Part shown: one piece after another, positions 1-6,815 of the stretch | Position numbering within the stretch: the stretch's first letter is position 1 | Layout of the letters: the number at the start of each line of letters is the position of its first letter | Assembly: GCA_937885465.1 (NCBI GenBank) | Contig: CAKZZM010000183.1 | Coordinates: forward strand, 1 to 11,142 | Length of the DNA stretch: 11,142 nucleotides | Source of the DNA: an uncultured Bacteroidales bacterium | Lineage (GTDB): Bacteria > Bacteroidota > Bacteroidia > Bacteroidales > Paludibacteraceae | Direction of reading: 5' to 3' | The notes under the pieces: generated by a model | Told to the model about the DNA's origin: nothing | Databases searched by the model: none | What the model saw: the letters and a program-made list of their open reading frames with translations, nothing else | Program-made: the position numbers and the translations under genes

Positions 1-18
1 GAAACATTGATTGAATTC

Positions 19-1401
19 TTATTTTTTATTAGGAAGTTCCAATCCATAGCCTTTTCGTTTATCTTCAATCTTCAGCAAGAAGGACAGCACAAATGCTATA
101 ATTCCGAACGATGAGAATATTATCATAGCTGTTTTAAATCCGCTTACATCCACCACTTTTCCGATGAGCATCGGCACAAGACAAAGACCTACATTCTGCA
201 CCCAAAATATAAGGCAGTACGCTGAGCCGAGAATCTTCTCGTCTATGATTTTGGGCACAGATGGCCAGAGTGCAGCGGGCACAAGCGAGAAGCTGACACC
301 GAGAATAGCAATAAGCGCAACAGCAAACCATTTATACGGGAACACAGGTAGCAGGAAAGCAAAGCTCAAGTGGCAAGCCACCATTATGAGTGCGCCGAGC
401 GCGAGCATAGTAGCACCTTTGCCTTTGAAATCGAGGAAGGCACCAAGGAACGGAGTGAGCACCATAGCCAAAATAGGGAAGAAAGAGAAGAGCGAACTTG
501 CGGTGGTAATGCTGTCTAATTGCAACGTTTCATACAGGAAGCGCGGTGCAAACTTCTGGAATGGGAAGATGGCTGAATAATAGAGTACACAGAGCAGTGC
601 AACAAGCCAGAACATCTTACTGGAAAAGATGTATTTGAGGTCGGATACATGGAACTCATCTTCAGGCGATTTATCTTCCGACATTTCACCTATTGCCACC
701 AAATCTTTGTCCAAACGCACATCCATGAGGCAAAATACGGCGTAGAACATGAGTCCGATGACGAGCAAGAGAGTGCAGAAGGCAACGGGTGCAACAATTG
801 AGTTATCGAAATGGTTAGATATGCGCGGAATGAAGAGCATTACGGCGAATACACCTAATCGTGCGATAGCCATTTCGAGTCCCATAGCGAGTGCCATTTC
901 TTTACCTTTGAACCATTTGGCGATAGCCTTGCTCACGGTTGTCCCCGCCATCTCGCAGCCGCAACCGAATATCATAAATCCGAAGGCGGAGAGTTTGGCT
1001 GTAGCAGGCATTCCTACCCACCAAGTGTTAAGCCAATTATGGAAGCCTGTAGTTTGAAACCAAGGCAGCACAGCCACGAAGATAATCACAGCTCCTATGA
1101 CCATAAGCGAGGCGGATAGCAGTCCTGTAAAGCGTATGCCTTTTTTGTCGAGGATGATGCCTGCTATTATCAAGAAGCCGAGAACATTAAGTATATATTC
1201 TCCGGCGAGGAAAGTGCCATAGTTGGTGCTTGTCCACCCGAACAAGCCGCCTTCATCGAGCGGCAGCTCGAGCAGTGTTTCGAGCGGGGACATTACATCA
1301 GCTAACATATAGGCAAAAAACATCATAGATGCTATCAATACGAGGGCAAGCCACCTTGCCCATGCTTTATCCCTTAGGGTTTGTTGTAAAATTTCAGTCA
1401 C
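19..1401 (-). CDS. MFS transporter, MFSD1-like (possible dipeptide transporter)
   Basis: Inner-membrane major facilitator, 460 residues, with about 12 hydrophobic segments in two halves joined by a charged central loop (about 227-262, rich in D/E/K). A motif-A-like loop GIILDKKGIR (81-90) lies between segments 2 and 3, and a second-half equivalent FLDFKGKG lies at about 322-329. Compared from memory, several patches match animal MFSD1, a lysosomal dipeptide transporter: WFKGKE at 163-168 followed by GLEMAIARLG, CVLYYSAIFPF at 271-281, and the LGVSFSLVPAALWP to VQNVGL stretch at 367-405. The substrate is inferred only; other organic anion or peptide MFS families remain possible. The start is GTG at 1399-1401; the upstream leader is A/T-rich without a Shine-Dalgarno. 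The gene lies downstream of the ompH pair but beyond a terminator-like hairpin, so it probably has its own promoter, which I could not identify clearly. A role alongside the nearby dipeptidase and asparaginase is plausible. Confidence 0.9.
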   Translation of the reverse strand: MTEILQQTLRDKAWARWLALVLIASMMFFAYMLADVMSPLETLLELPLDEGGLFGWTSTNYGTFLAGEYILNVLGFLIIAGIILDKKGIRFTGLLSASLMVIGAVIIFVAVLPWFQTTGFHNWLNTWWVGMPATAKLSAFGFMIFGCGCEMAGTTVSKAIAKWFKGKEMALAMGLEMAIARLGVFAVMLFIPRISNHFDNSIVAPVAFCTLLLVIGLMFYAVFCLMDVRLDKDLVAIGEMSEDKSPEDEFHVSDLKYIFSSKMFWLVALLCVLYYSAIFPFQKFAPRFLYETLQLDSITTASSLFSFFPILAMVLTPFLGAFLDFKGKGATMLALGALIMVACHLSFAFLLPVFPYKWFAVALIAILGVSFSLVPAALWPSVPKIIDEKILGSAYCLIFWVQNVGLCLVPMLIGKVVDVSGFKTAMIIFSSFGIIAFVLSFLLKIEDKRKGYGLELPNKK

Positions 1402-1448
1402 GACTATATAAAATTAAAATTATTATTCCGTTCTTTTCGTACTCACAC

Positions 1449-1497
1449 AAAAAAAGTCAGAAATCAGAACTCTGAAATTTATGTTCCGAGTTCTGAC
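1449..1497 (-). terminator. Intrinsic terminator of the ompH pair
   Basis: Read on the minus strand, an inverted repeat is followed by seven T (plus-strand A run 1449-1455). Two alternative stems are possible: 1456-1462 with 1491-1497 (GTCAGAA/TTCTGAC), directly beside the T run, or the tighter nine-pair stem 1464-1472 with 1488-1496 (TCAGAACTC/GAGTTCTGA). It lies about 110 bases past the stop of the second ompH gene and just before the MFS gene, so it would end the ompH transcript. Confidence 0.5.
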
Positions 1498-1609
1498 CTC
1501 TGTTTTGTTTTTTCAGCCACTGTTCTTTTCTTTTCAGATAATCAGAATAGTGTTTTTCTAAATAATTGTCTGCCATGTTAAGTGTGCAAGCGTAGCGTTT
1601 TACGCACTA

Positions 1610-2101
1610 TTATTTCAAGCCTAACTTAGCCTTTACCTCCGGCATTATATCACTTGCATCAGGTGATACATAAAGGAGAGCGGCAGTATCGAGGATATAG
1701 GTATATCCTTTCTCCTGCCCTACTTGCTGAATGGCTTTCGACATCTTCTCATGCACGGGCATCAGGTACTCTTGTTGTTTCTTCTGAATATCCTGCTGAG
1801 CCGTCTGATAGAAGGTTTGAATTCTCTGCTCAAGGTCAGCAAGTTCTTGCTGGCGGAATTCGCGTACTCCATCAGTCATCGTTGCTTGAGTCTGCTGGAA
1901 ATCTTGCACCTTCCTATTGAACTCCTCTTGCATTGCTGCAATTTGGTTCTCATACATACCTTGAAGAGTATCCATCTTCGCCTTAATTTCATTCAGTTCA
2001 GGCATTTGCTGGAATAACTCTTGAGTATTGATATGCCCTAATTTCTGCGCACTCATCAGTGTTGGAATAGCGAGTGCAATTAATAACCAAAATCTTTTCA
2101 T
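1610..2101 (-). CDS. OmpH/Skp-family periplasmic chaperone (second of pair)
   Basis: 163 residues. An N-terminal signal peptide (MKRFWLLIALAIPTLMSA, cleavage likely before QK) predicts export to the periplasm. The mature part starts with the family pattern KLGHINTQELFQQMPE and continues into a long Q/E/K-rich helical stretch (about 35-115) that would form the coiled-coil tentacle of Skp-type trimers. The C-terminal YTYILDTAALLYVSPDASDI is typical of Bacteroidota members. Skp-family proteins hold unfolded outer-membrane proteins on the way to the BAM complex; that role is taken from the family. The length is normal. It starts at ATG 2099-2101, 19 bp after the stop of the other ompH gene, so the two are almost certainly co-transcribed. 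The usual neighbour bamA is not present here. Confidence 0.92.
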   Translation of the reverse strand: MKRFWLLIALAIPTLMSAQKLGHINTQELFQQMPELNEIKAKMDTLQGMYENQIAAMQEEFNRKVQDFQQTQATMTDGVREFRQQELADLEQRIQTFYQTAQQDIQKKQQEYLMPVHEKMSKAIQQVGQEKGYTYILDTAALLYVSPDASDIMPEVKAKLGLK

Positions 2102-2120
2102 TGCAATATCTTAATTAAAT

Positions 2121-2651
2121 TTATTTGGCACCGAGTTTTTGAAGTATTTGATCTGAAATCTCGAGTTTTGATGACATATAGATAAGCGACGGGTCTGCCG
2201 AACGGTCTTTCACCACTTCATATCTCTTATCGTTGGCCACCTCTTGAATGGCGTTATATACTTCGTCTTGAATAGGTTTGAGCAATGCTTCGCGTTTCTT
2301 AAACAGTTCGCCGTCCTTGCCGAAATATTTTCTTTTCAGTTCAAGTGCTTCTGTCTGCTTTTGCAAAATCTCTTCTTCGCGCTTGTTCTTGAGGTCGGGC
2401 GAGAGGAAAATCTGCTCTGTCTGATAGTTTGTTTCGAGCAGGCGTGCCTCTTGTTCCAATGCCTCTATCTCCTTCTGCCAACGCTTTGATATCATCGTCA
2501 GTTGCTCATTGGCTGTCTCATACTGCGGCAGGTTCTTGAGGATATATTGCATATCAATATACGCCACTTTCTGCGCCTTTATAGCAACAGGAGAAATAAG
2601 AAGTAAGGCAAGTGATGCTAAAAACAGATACTTTCTTCTATTCATAAACAT
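2121..2651 (-). CDS. OmpH/Skp-family periplasmic chaperone (first of pair)
   Basis: 176 residues. The signal peptide spans about residues 1-26 (hydrophobic core YLFLASLALLLISPVAIKA, cleavage before QKV). The mature N-terminus KVAYIDMQYILKNLPQYE is a hallmark of the Bacteroidota OmpH family. It is followed by a highly charged helical region (about 50-130) expected to be coiled coil, and a C-terminal segment with YEVVKDRSADPSLIYMSSK. The predicted role is holding unfolded outer-membrane proteins in the periplasm. Two in-frame ATG codons are close together (residues 1 and 3, MFMNRRKY), so the real start could be two codons later. The 151 bp between this gene and pepD hold no convincing promoter or terminator, only a five-pair inverted repeat at 2760-2775. 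The downstream ompH gene follows after 19 bp. Confidence 0.92.
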   Translation of the reverse strand: MFMNRRKYLFLASLALLLISPVAIKAQKVAYIDMQYILKNLPQYETANEQLTMISKRWQKEIEALEQEARLLETNYQTEQIFLSPDLKNKREEEILQKQTEALELKRKYFGKDGELFKKREALLKPIQDEVYNAIQEVANDKRYEVVKDRSADPSLIYMSSKLEISDQILQKLGAK

Positions 2652-2802
2652 AAATTAGATTCTACTTTCTACAATCCACATTTCATAATTCATAAACCGT
2701 GCCAATATCATAGTAATCAGTTAAGCACCTTACGTTTTTTTGCCACTTTGATAAAGGTTCGATAAACAGCTATCGCTAATTAACAACTGAACGGTCCTAA
2801 TA

Positions 2803-4260
2803 TCAGAGTCCTGCGAGTGTCGCTATGAGCAGTTTGTAGAACTTACCTACTGACTCGATATTCACAGCCTCTGACGGACTATGCGGATGTACTATTGTCG
2901 GGCCGAACGAAATCATATCCATTCCCGGATAGTTCTTGCCTATTATTCCGCACTCCAATCCGGCGTGTATAGTGATTACCCTTGCCTCTTTCCCGAACTC
3001 CTTCTGATATACATCCTGCATCAGTTCTAACACTCGCGAGTTGGTGTTCGGCTTCCATCCGGGGTAACTGCCTGTAAAGGTTACATCTGCACCGGCAAGA
3101 CGGAAGCACGAGTCGATAACCTCTTGCAACTCTTCTTTTCTTGACTCAACAGATGAGCGGGTGAGGCAAGAAACGACAATCTTATTTATATTCTCCTCCT
3201 CAATAGTTTGAACCATTGCGAGGTTATTACTTGTCTCTACCACATCGGGTATCTCGGGTATCATACGATATACGCCGTGCGGACAAGCGGTGATTGCATG
3301 GATAAGAAAATCTTGTGTGTCCTCAGGCATCAATCCTTTGACCTCGTTTATATCGAAATCTTTAGCGGTCAGGTGAATATTATCTTCAACGCCGTCATAT
3401 TCCTTTATAAATAGATCTTCGTAGAAATCAACTAACTCAAGCAGTTCGTCTTTACCTTCTTTAGGCACAGTCAGCAATGCACAAGCATCTCTCGGGATAG
3501 AATTTCTGAGCGAACCACCCTGCACGCAGGCGAGCCTTGCCTCATATTCCGACACAGCCTCCTTCAAACATTCGAACAGCAGTTTGATAGCGTTAGCCCT
3601 TTGCAAGTGAATATCGCAGCCGGAGTGCCCTCCGTGCAGTCCGCTGACAGATATTAACACTGCCACATCTCCCTCCGACACGGGTACGGGAGAATAAGTG
3701 AAAGTAGCGGTATCGTCCACACCGCCGGCGCAACCGATATACAGTTCACCTTCCGTTTCGCAATCGAGGTTAAGCAAGGTCTTACCGCGTAGTACATTAG
3801 GTTGAAGGGCTTCTGCTCCGTACATTCCCGTTTCTTCATCCACTGTAAAGAACGCCTCGATGGCAGGGTGTTTGAGTGTCTTATCTTCGAGTACTGCCAT
3901 CGCGGCGGCTACACCCATACCATCGTCTGCACCGAGCGTAGTGCCTTTTGCTCGCACCCATTCGCCGTCAACAAACGCCTCTATCGGGTCTTTTTCGAAA
4001 TCGAATACTCGGTCTGCATCTTTTTGAGGCACCATATCCATGTGCGCTTGCAGCACAACGGGAGCGTGATTCTCGTACCCCGCTGACGCCGGTTTGCGAA
4101 TAAAGACATTACCTATCTCATCCTGAAAAGTCTCTAATCCAAGCGATTTACCATAATGTGTGAGGAAATCACCTATTGCTTTCGAGCAGCCCGACGGACG
4201 AGGAATCTGAGTAAGAGAGTGGAAATGTTTCCACACATTTTGAGGTTGAAGTGTGTTCAT
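2803..4260 (-). CDS. pepD: Cytosolic non-specific dipeptidase (aminoacyl-histidine dipeptidase, M20 family)
   Basis: Zinc metallopeptidase that hydrolyses dipeptides, including Xaa-His, in the cytoplasm. It has 485 residues, the same length as E. coli PepD as I recall it. The M20 site is complete: H73 and D75 in LQAHMDMVPQK, D112 in TLGADDGMG, E142-E143 in DEETGMYGA, D166 in LLNLDCETEGE, and H460 in IVHPHSPSEAVNIESV. The first ligands sit about seven residues before their E. coli counterparts (H80, D119, E149/E150, D173) and the last about one before H461. The lid/dimerisation domain lies between about 190 and 400, with SGLHGGHSGCDIH at 206-218. There is no signal peptide. ATG is at 4258-4260, 24 bp after the ansA stop, so the two genes look like one operon for peptide and amino-acid catabolism. 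A third gene that fits the theme is the MFSD1-like transporter downstream. Confidence 0.96.
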   Translation of the reverse strand: MNTLQPQNVWKHFHSLTQIPRPSGCSKAIGDFLTHYGKSLGLETFQDEIGNVFIRKPASAGYENHAPVVLQAHMDMVPQKDADRVFDFEKDPIEAFVDGEWVRAKGTTLGADDGMGVAAAMAVLEDKTLKHPAIEAFFTVDEETGMYGAEALQPNVLRGKTLLNLDCETEGELYIGCAGGVDDTATFTYSPVPVSEGDVAVLISVSGLHGGHSGCDIHLQRANAIKLLFECLKEAVSEYEARLACVQGGSLRNSIPRDACALLTVPKEGKDELLELVDFYEDLFIKEYDGVEDNIHLTAKDFDINEVKGLMPEDTQDFLIHAITACPHGVYRMIPEIPDVVETSNNLAMVQTIEEENINKIVVSCLTRSSVESRKEELQEVIDSCFRLAGADVTFTGSYPGWKPNTNSRVLELMQDVYQKEFGKEARVITIHAGLECGIIGKNYPGMDMISFGPTIVHPHSPSEAVNIESVGKFYKLLIATLAGL

Positions 4261-4284
4261 ATCTATATAATTTACAATTTATTT

Positions 4285-5325
4285 TCAATCTATGGTCATC
4301 TCGCCGCAGATAGATTGCGAAAGCAGCAATTTCACCATTTCGGTATCCTCTGCACCTCCGAGCAGGAACATCAGTTTTGTAACTAATGCCTCTGTTGTTA
4401 TATCGTGCCCGGAAAGGACTCCCGCCTGCAGCAAATTGAGCGATGTCTCGTATCTGCCCATTTCCACCGAGCCGGCAACGCACTGCGTCTTATTAACAAT
4501 TATTACTCCTCGCTCAACAGCCGCTTTTATATCTTCAAACAACCACTTGTCAGTCGGAGCGTTACCCGTTCCGTATGTCTCAAGCACCACCGCCCGCAAG
4601 CCTCGGATATTAAGTATCGCCTTTACCATCCGATGAGATATACCGGGGAATATCTTAAGAATAGCAACATTAGAATCTATGAGAGTATGCAATTTCAGAG
4701 GTTGCTTTGTGTCCGAGTAAAAAACGAGATGAGGAAAATAGTGTATATGCACTCCTGCCTTTGCAAGCGGAGGGTAGTTATACGAGCAGAAAGCATCAAA
4801 ATGCTCTGCATTTTTCTTCGTAGTGCGATTACCGCGGAATAGTCTGTCTTCGAAAAAAATTGTTACCTCCGGCACTATAGGATTACCATCCTCGTCCTGC
4901 GCAGCAGCGATCTCAATAGCGGTCTGAAGGTTCTCACGTGCATCAGAGCGAAAAACACCGATTGGAAGTTGCGAACCGGTAAAGACAATAGGTTTCTGCA
5001 GGTTCTCCAACATAAAAGAGAGAGCCGATGCAGAATACGCCATCGTATCCGTACCGTGAAGTACCACAAAACCATCGTACTCATCGTATTGCTCATAAAT
5101 GGTTTGCGCAAGGTTCTTCCACAAACCGGGATTGACATTTGAAGAGTCAATTGACGGCGTTACGGGATACATCTCAACCGTAAGATTAGTATGTTCCAAC
5201 TCAGGAAGAAACGAACGAAACTCACTGAAATCTGCCGGGCGTAATGCTCCTGTGTCGTTATCCTTAACCATCGAGATGGTACCTCCCGTTGAAATAATAA
5301 GAACTTTTATATTATCCGTTGGCAT
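4285..5325 (-). CDS. ansA: Type I L-asparaginase (cytoplasmic)
   Basis: Hydrolyses asparagine to aspartate and ammonia. It has 346 residues and no signal peptide, consistent with the cytoplasmic type I form. Both signature regions are intact: TGGTI at 13-17 with nucleophile T16, and HGTDTM at 90-95 with T92 and D93, with the catalytic Lys in RGNRTTK (K170). The segment GSQLPIGVFRSDARENL (117-133) and the C-terminal LETYGTGNAP (248-257) and GEMTID match type I enzymes. It is the first gene of the minus-strand group: pepD follows after 24 bp. Its ATG (5323-5325) faces the divergent regulator gene with only 25 bp between the start codons, so its promoter must lie in or very near the coding sequence of that neighbour. 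I see no clean TAnnTTTG box for it. Confidence 0.95.
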   Translation of the reverse strand: MPTDNIKVLIISTGGTISMVKDNDTGALRPADFSEFRSFLPELEHTNLTVEMYPVTPSIDSSNVNPGLWKNLAQTIYEQYDEYDGFVVLHGTDTMAYSASALSFMLENLQKPIVFTGSQLPIGVFRSDARENLQTAIEIAAAQDEDGNPIVPEVTIFFEDRLFRGNRTTKKNAEHFDAFCSYNYPPLAKAGVHIHYFPHLVFYSDTKQPLKLHTLIDSNVAILKIFPGISHRMVKAILNIRGLRAVVLETYGTGNAPTDKWLFEDIKAAVERGVIIVNKTQCVAGSVEMGRYETSLNLLQAGVLSGHDITTEALVTKLMFLLGGAEDTEMVKLLLSQSICGEMTID

Positions 5326-5350
5326 AATAATTGCGCTATGTTTTTTTGAT

Positions 5351-6094
5351 ATGGTTCAAGTTTTAATTGTTACTGACGACCTCGGCTTCGGGGCACTTCT
5401 AAGCGAAAGTTTAGAGGCTCAAGCAATAAATTGCGATTTAGATTCCGACATTTTCGCAAATACCGATAGTGCTGATAACTCGCTGTATAGAAAAATACAA
5501 AGTTATAAATACGATATCTGTATTTTGTATGTCAGCCGTGATAACGATCAAGCATTGCAGTTGCTGGAAAATATTCGCACTATTTCTAACCTTCCGGTGT
5601 TTCTGCTGCTTCAGTCATATTCTGTCCTCTCTACAGGGCAATCGCAGAGCCGGTCTTTGGCTTCCGTAGAGCGCTCGACTATCATTTCTGCTTACGAAAA
5701 AGGTGCTGACGATGTTATTCTTTTGCCTTTATCTTCGGAAATTTTGAGTTATAAAATAAAAGCCTTCTCTAAGCGCATCGTTGAGCGAGATAATTCGGTT
5801 ACCGAATATCATATCGGCTCTTTCTTATTCAATAGTTCTACCCAAACTCTCAACCTCAGTGGCAATATTACCCATTTGACGGGCAAGGAATCTGCATTGC
5901 TTGCTCTGCTTGCGTCCAATCAAGGGCATACCGTCGCCAGAACTCGCATCTTGGTGCGCCTGTGGGGAGCAGATACATATTTCAATGCTCGTTCGCTCAG
6001 CGTTTATGTTAATCATCTGAGACATAAACTATCCGCTGACCCGACAATCTCCATAGTTAATATGAAAAACGGTGGTTATAAACTGCTTTATTAG
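5351..6094 (+). CDS. Orphan OmpR-family regulator with degenerate receiver (RprY-like)
   Basis: 247 residues from ATG 5351. Residues 1-142 have the receiver fold pattern (MVQVLIVTDD, with the acidic pair D9-D10; YDICIL; KGADDVILLPLSSEIL), but the switch residues are gone. Tyr60 stands where the phosphorylated Asp follows YDICIL, Leu/Gln (86-88) replace the conserved Thr/Ser, and Leu125 replaces the Lys before Pro126. A Ser/Gln-rich insertion (about 93-111) lies before the last receiver helix. Residues about 152-247 form a complete winged-helix DNA-binding domain: LTGKESALLALLAS, ILVRLWG, FNARSLSVYVNHLRHKL, INVxxxGGYKL-like ending SIVNMKNGGYKLLY. The wing and recognition helix resemble Bacteroides RprY. 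No histidine kinase gene is next to it. It probably binds DNA without phosphorylation. The open frame continues upstream to 5099, but that part is antisense to ansA and shows no receiver sequence, so the ATG at 5351 is preferred. Confidence 0.88.
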   Translation: MVQVLIVTDDLGFGALLSESLEAQAINCDLDSDIFANTDSADNSLYRKIQSYKYDICILYVSRDNDQALQLLENIRTISNLPVFLLLQSYSVLSTGQSQSRSLASVERSTIISAYEKGADDVILLPLSSEILSYKIKAFSKRIVERDNSVTEYHIGSFLFNSSTQTLNLSGNITHLTGKESALLALLASNQGHTVARTRILVRLWGADTYFNARSLSVYVNHLRHKLSADPTISIVNMKNGGYKLLY

Positions 6095-6136
6095 CCATAG
6101 CCTACCCTATAAGCACAAAGTTAATGCTTTTATCTG

Positions 6137-6167
6137 AACTAAGCAACGATTAGTTACTATTTTTTTT
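6137..6167 (+). terminator. Weak terminator after the regulator gene
   Basis: Six-pair A/T-rich stem AACTAA (6137-6142) / TTAGTT (6150-6155) with a seven-base loop, followed by eight T at 6160-6167 and further T-rich sequence. It lies about 40 bases past the regulator stop. The stem is thermodynamically weak and four bases separate it from the T run, so the call is tentative. Confidence 0.35.
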
Positions 6168-6176
6168 ATTTTTTTA

Positions 6177-6208
6177 TTTGCTCATATTACAGAAAAGCAT
6201 TACCTTTG
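6177..6208 (+). promoter_or_regulatory. Bacteroidota-type promoter for the structured RNA region
   Basis: TTTG at 6177-6180, exactly 20 bases, then TACCTTTG at 6201-6208. This is a full match to the Bacteroidota primary-sigma consensus (-33 TTTG, -7 TAnnTTTG). Transcription would start at about 6213-6216. No protein-coding gene begins within the next 140 bases, so it seems to drive a non-coding RNA or a long leader. Confidence 0.75.
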
Positions 6209-6213
6209 CAATG

Positions 6214-6514
6214 ACATAGGTTGTGCGTATATTTCCGTATCCGCAAATTGTGTTATCATTATATAGTAGCGTTTATTGACGCTTTGCATTTGACAAAACG
6301 AAACTTAGCAACTTTACGAATTAAAGTCAAAATCAAAGTGCGCAGTAACGCCTGCAGGTATGACAATTACCGACATTGTCTTGCTTTGTGAACATTCACA
6401 AGTGGCACAATGTATTAGTCATATCAGCGTGGGCTTCCTGTTGTATTATTTGACTTTAAGGTAATGCTGAGACCTCGTTTTGTAAGTAAACAACAGCGAG
6501 GTCTGCGTTTTTTT
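6214..6514 (+). ncRNA. Candidate structured RNA (sRNA or long 5' leader), about 300 nt
   Basis: The stretch runs from a consensus promoter to a terminator-like hairpin with seven T. Inverted repeats, in order: TGCG/CGCA (6224-6227, 6242-6245) extended by ATA/TAT; AGCGT/ACGCT (6268-6272, 6279-6283). Then comes a long nested arm. Its outer stem is 11 perfect pairs, TTAAAGTCAAA 6321-6331 with 6449-6459. A roughly symmetrical open region follows (25 and 23 bases). A middle stem pairs 6357-6364 with 6418-6425, including TATGAC/GTCATA. Within it are CATTGT/ACAATG (6374-6379, 6407-6412) and TTTGTG/CACAAG (6385-6390, 6397-6402) closing a six-base loop. A closing stem, central bubble and terminal arm is the shape of 6S RNA, but I could not confirm that family. 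The pairing was done by eye. It shows no tmRNA, RNase P or SRP signature. Confidence 0.45.
6466..6514 (+). terminator. Intrinsic terminator / attenuator ahead of the HTH gene
   Basis: An eight-pair G/C-containing stem AGACCTCG (6470-6477) / CGAGGTCT (6497-6504), extendable by GC/GC (6466-6467, 6505-6506) across a two-base bulge, followed by seven T at 6508-6514. It ends nine bases before the ATG of the helix-turn-helix gene. It therefore either ends an independent sRNA or acts as an attenuator that must be read through for that gene to be expressed. Confidence 0.65.
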
Positions 6515-6523
6515 AGATTTCCG

Positions 6524-6760
6524 ATGAAAACTCTCCAACCTGCCGACATCCACATCGGCTTAGAAATTAAAGCCAAAATGAAAGAACAAGAGCATAGCGT
6601 CACATGGTTCGCTCGCCAGCTGCACTGCGACCGCACAAACGTATATGACATCTTTCGTCGCCATGACATTGACACTGCTCTTCTTATGCGCATCTGCCAC
6701 ATACTCAATTTCGACTTCTTCTCACTCTTCAGTGAATATATAAGCGAAAATATCCGTTAA
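6524..6760 (+). CDS. Small XRE-like helix-turn-helix protein
   Basis: 78 residues from ATG 6524 (MKTLQPADIHIGLEIKAKM). Residues about 10-70 resemble the short Bacteroidota HTH proteins that begin HIG-x-EIK. The helix-turn-helix is SVTWFARQLHCDRTNVYDIFRR (25-46), where helix 2 is VTWFARQL and the recognition helix is DRTNVYDIF. It is followed by IDTALLMRICHILNFDFFSLFSEYI, the final helices typical of this group. It is probably a DNA-binding regulator; the target is unknown. A start at 6464 would add 20 residues, but that extension runs through the terminator-like hairpin and its T run, so the shorter form is chosen. No promoter is visible between the hairpin and the ATG, so expression may depend on read-through from the promoter at 6177-6208. 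Confidence 0.78.
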   Translation: MKTLQPADIHIGLEIKAKMKEQEHSVTWFARQLHCDRTNVYDIFRRHDIDTALLMRICHILNFDFFSLFSEYISENIR

Positions 6761-6787
6761 ACCGACAAATAACGAACACTCAGAAAT

Positions 6788-6815
6788 AACTTTCAACTTT
6801 AAACTTTAAACTTTC
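6788..6815 (+). repeat. Four tandem heptamers AACTTTC/A
   Basis: Four head-to-tail seven-base units, AACTTTC, AACTTTA, AACTTTA, AACTTTC, at 6788-6794, 6795-6801, 6802-6808 and 6809-6815. The tract then runs into CTCTTTCAAC. It lies between the HTH gene and ileS, upstream of the terminator. No function can be assigned. Confidence 0.7.

Noticed and set aside
1580..1609. Hairpin just after the second ompH stop
   Set aside because: The GCGTA/TACGC stem is short, needs a bulge to extend, and has no T run; the hairpin at 1449-1497 is the better terminator.
2652..2802. Promoter or terminator between pepD and the ompH pair
   Set aside because: Only a five-pair inverted repeat (2760-2775) without a T run and no good TAnnTTTG box with correct spacing were found on the minus strand.
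4405..4842. Plus-strand open frames across ansA and pepD
   Set aside because: They are antisense to strongly conserved enzyme genes and show no domain pattern.
5099..5350. Upstream extension of the regulator frame by 84 codons
   Set aside because: It is antisense to ansA, shows no receiver or signal sequence, and the receiver pattern begins exactly at the ATG at 5351.
6214..6514. tmRNA, RNase P RNA or SRP RNA
   Set aside because: No tRNA-like ends or tag frame, no conserved RNase P core, and no SRP Alu or tetraloop signature could be seen.
6464..6523. A 98-residue form of the HTH protein starting at 6464
   Set aside because: The added residues are encoded by the terminator hairpin and its T run; the family-like start is at 6524.
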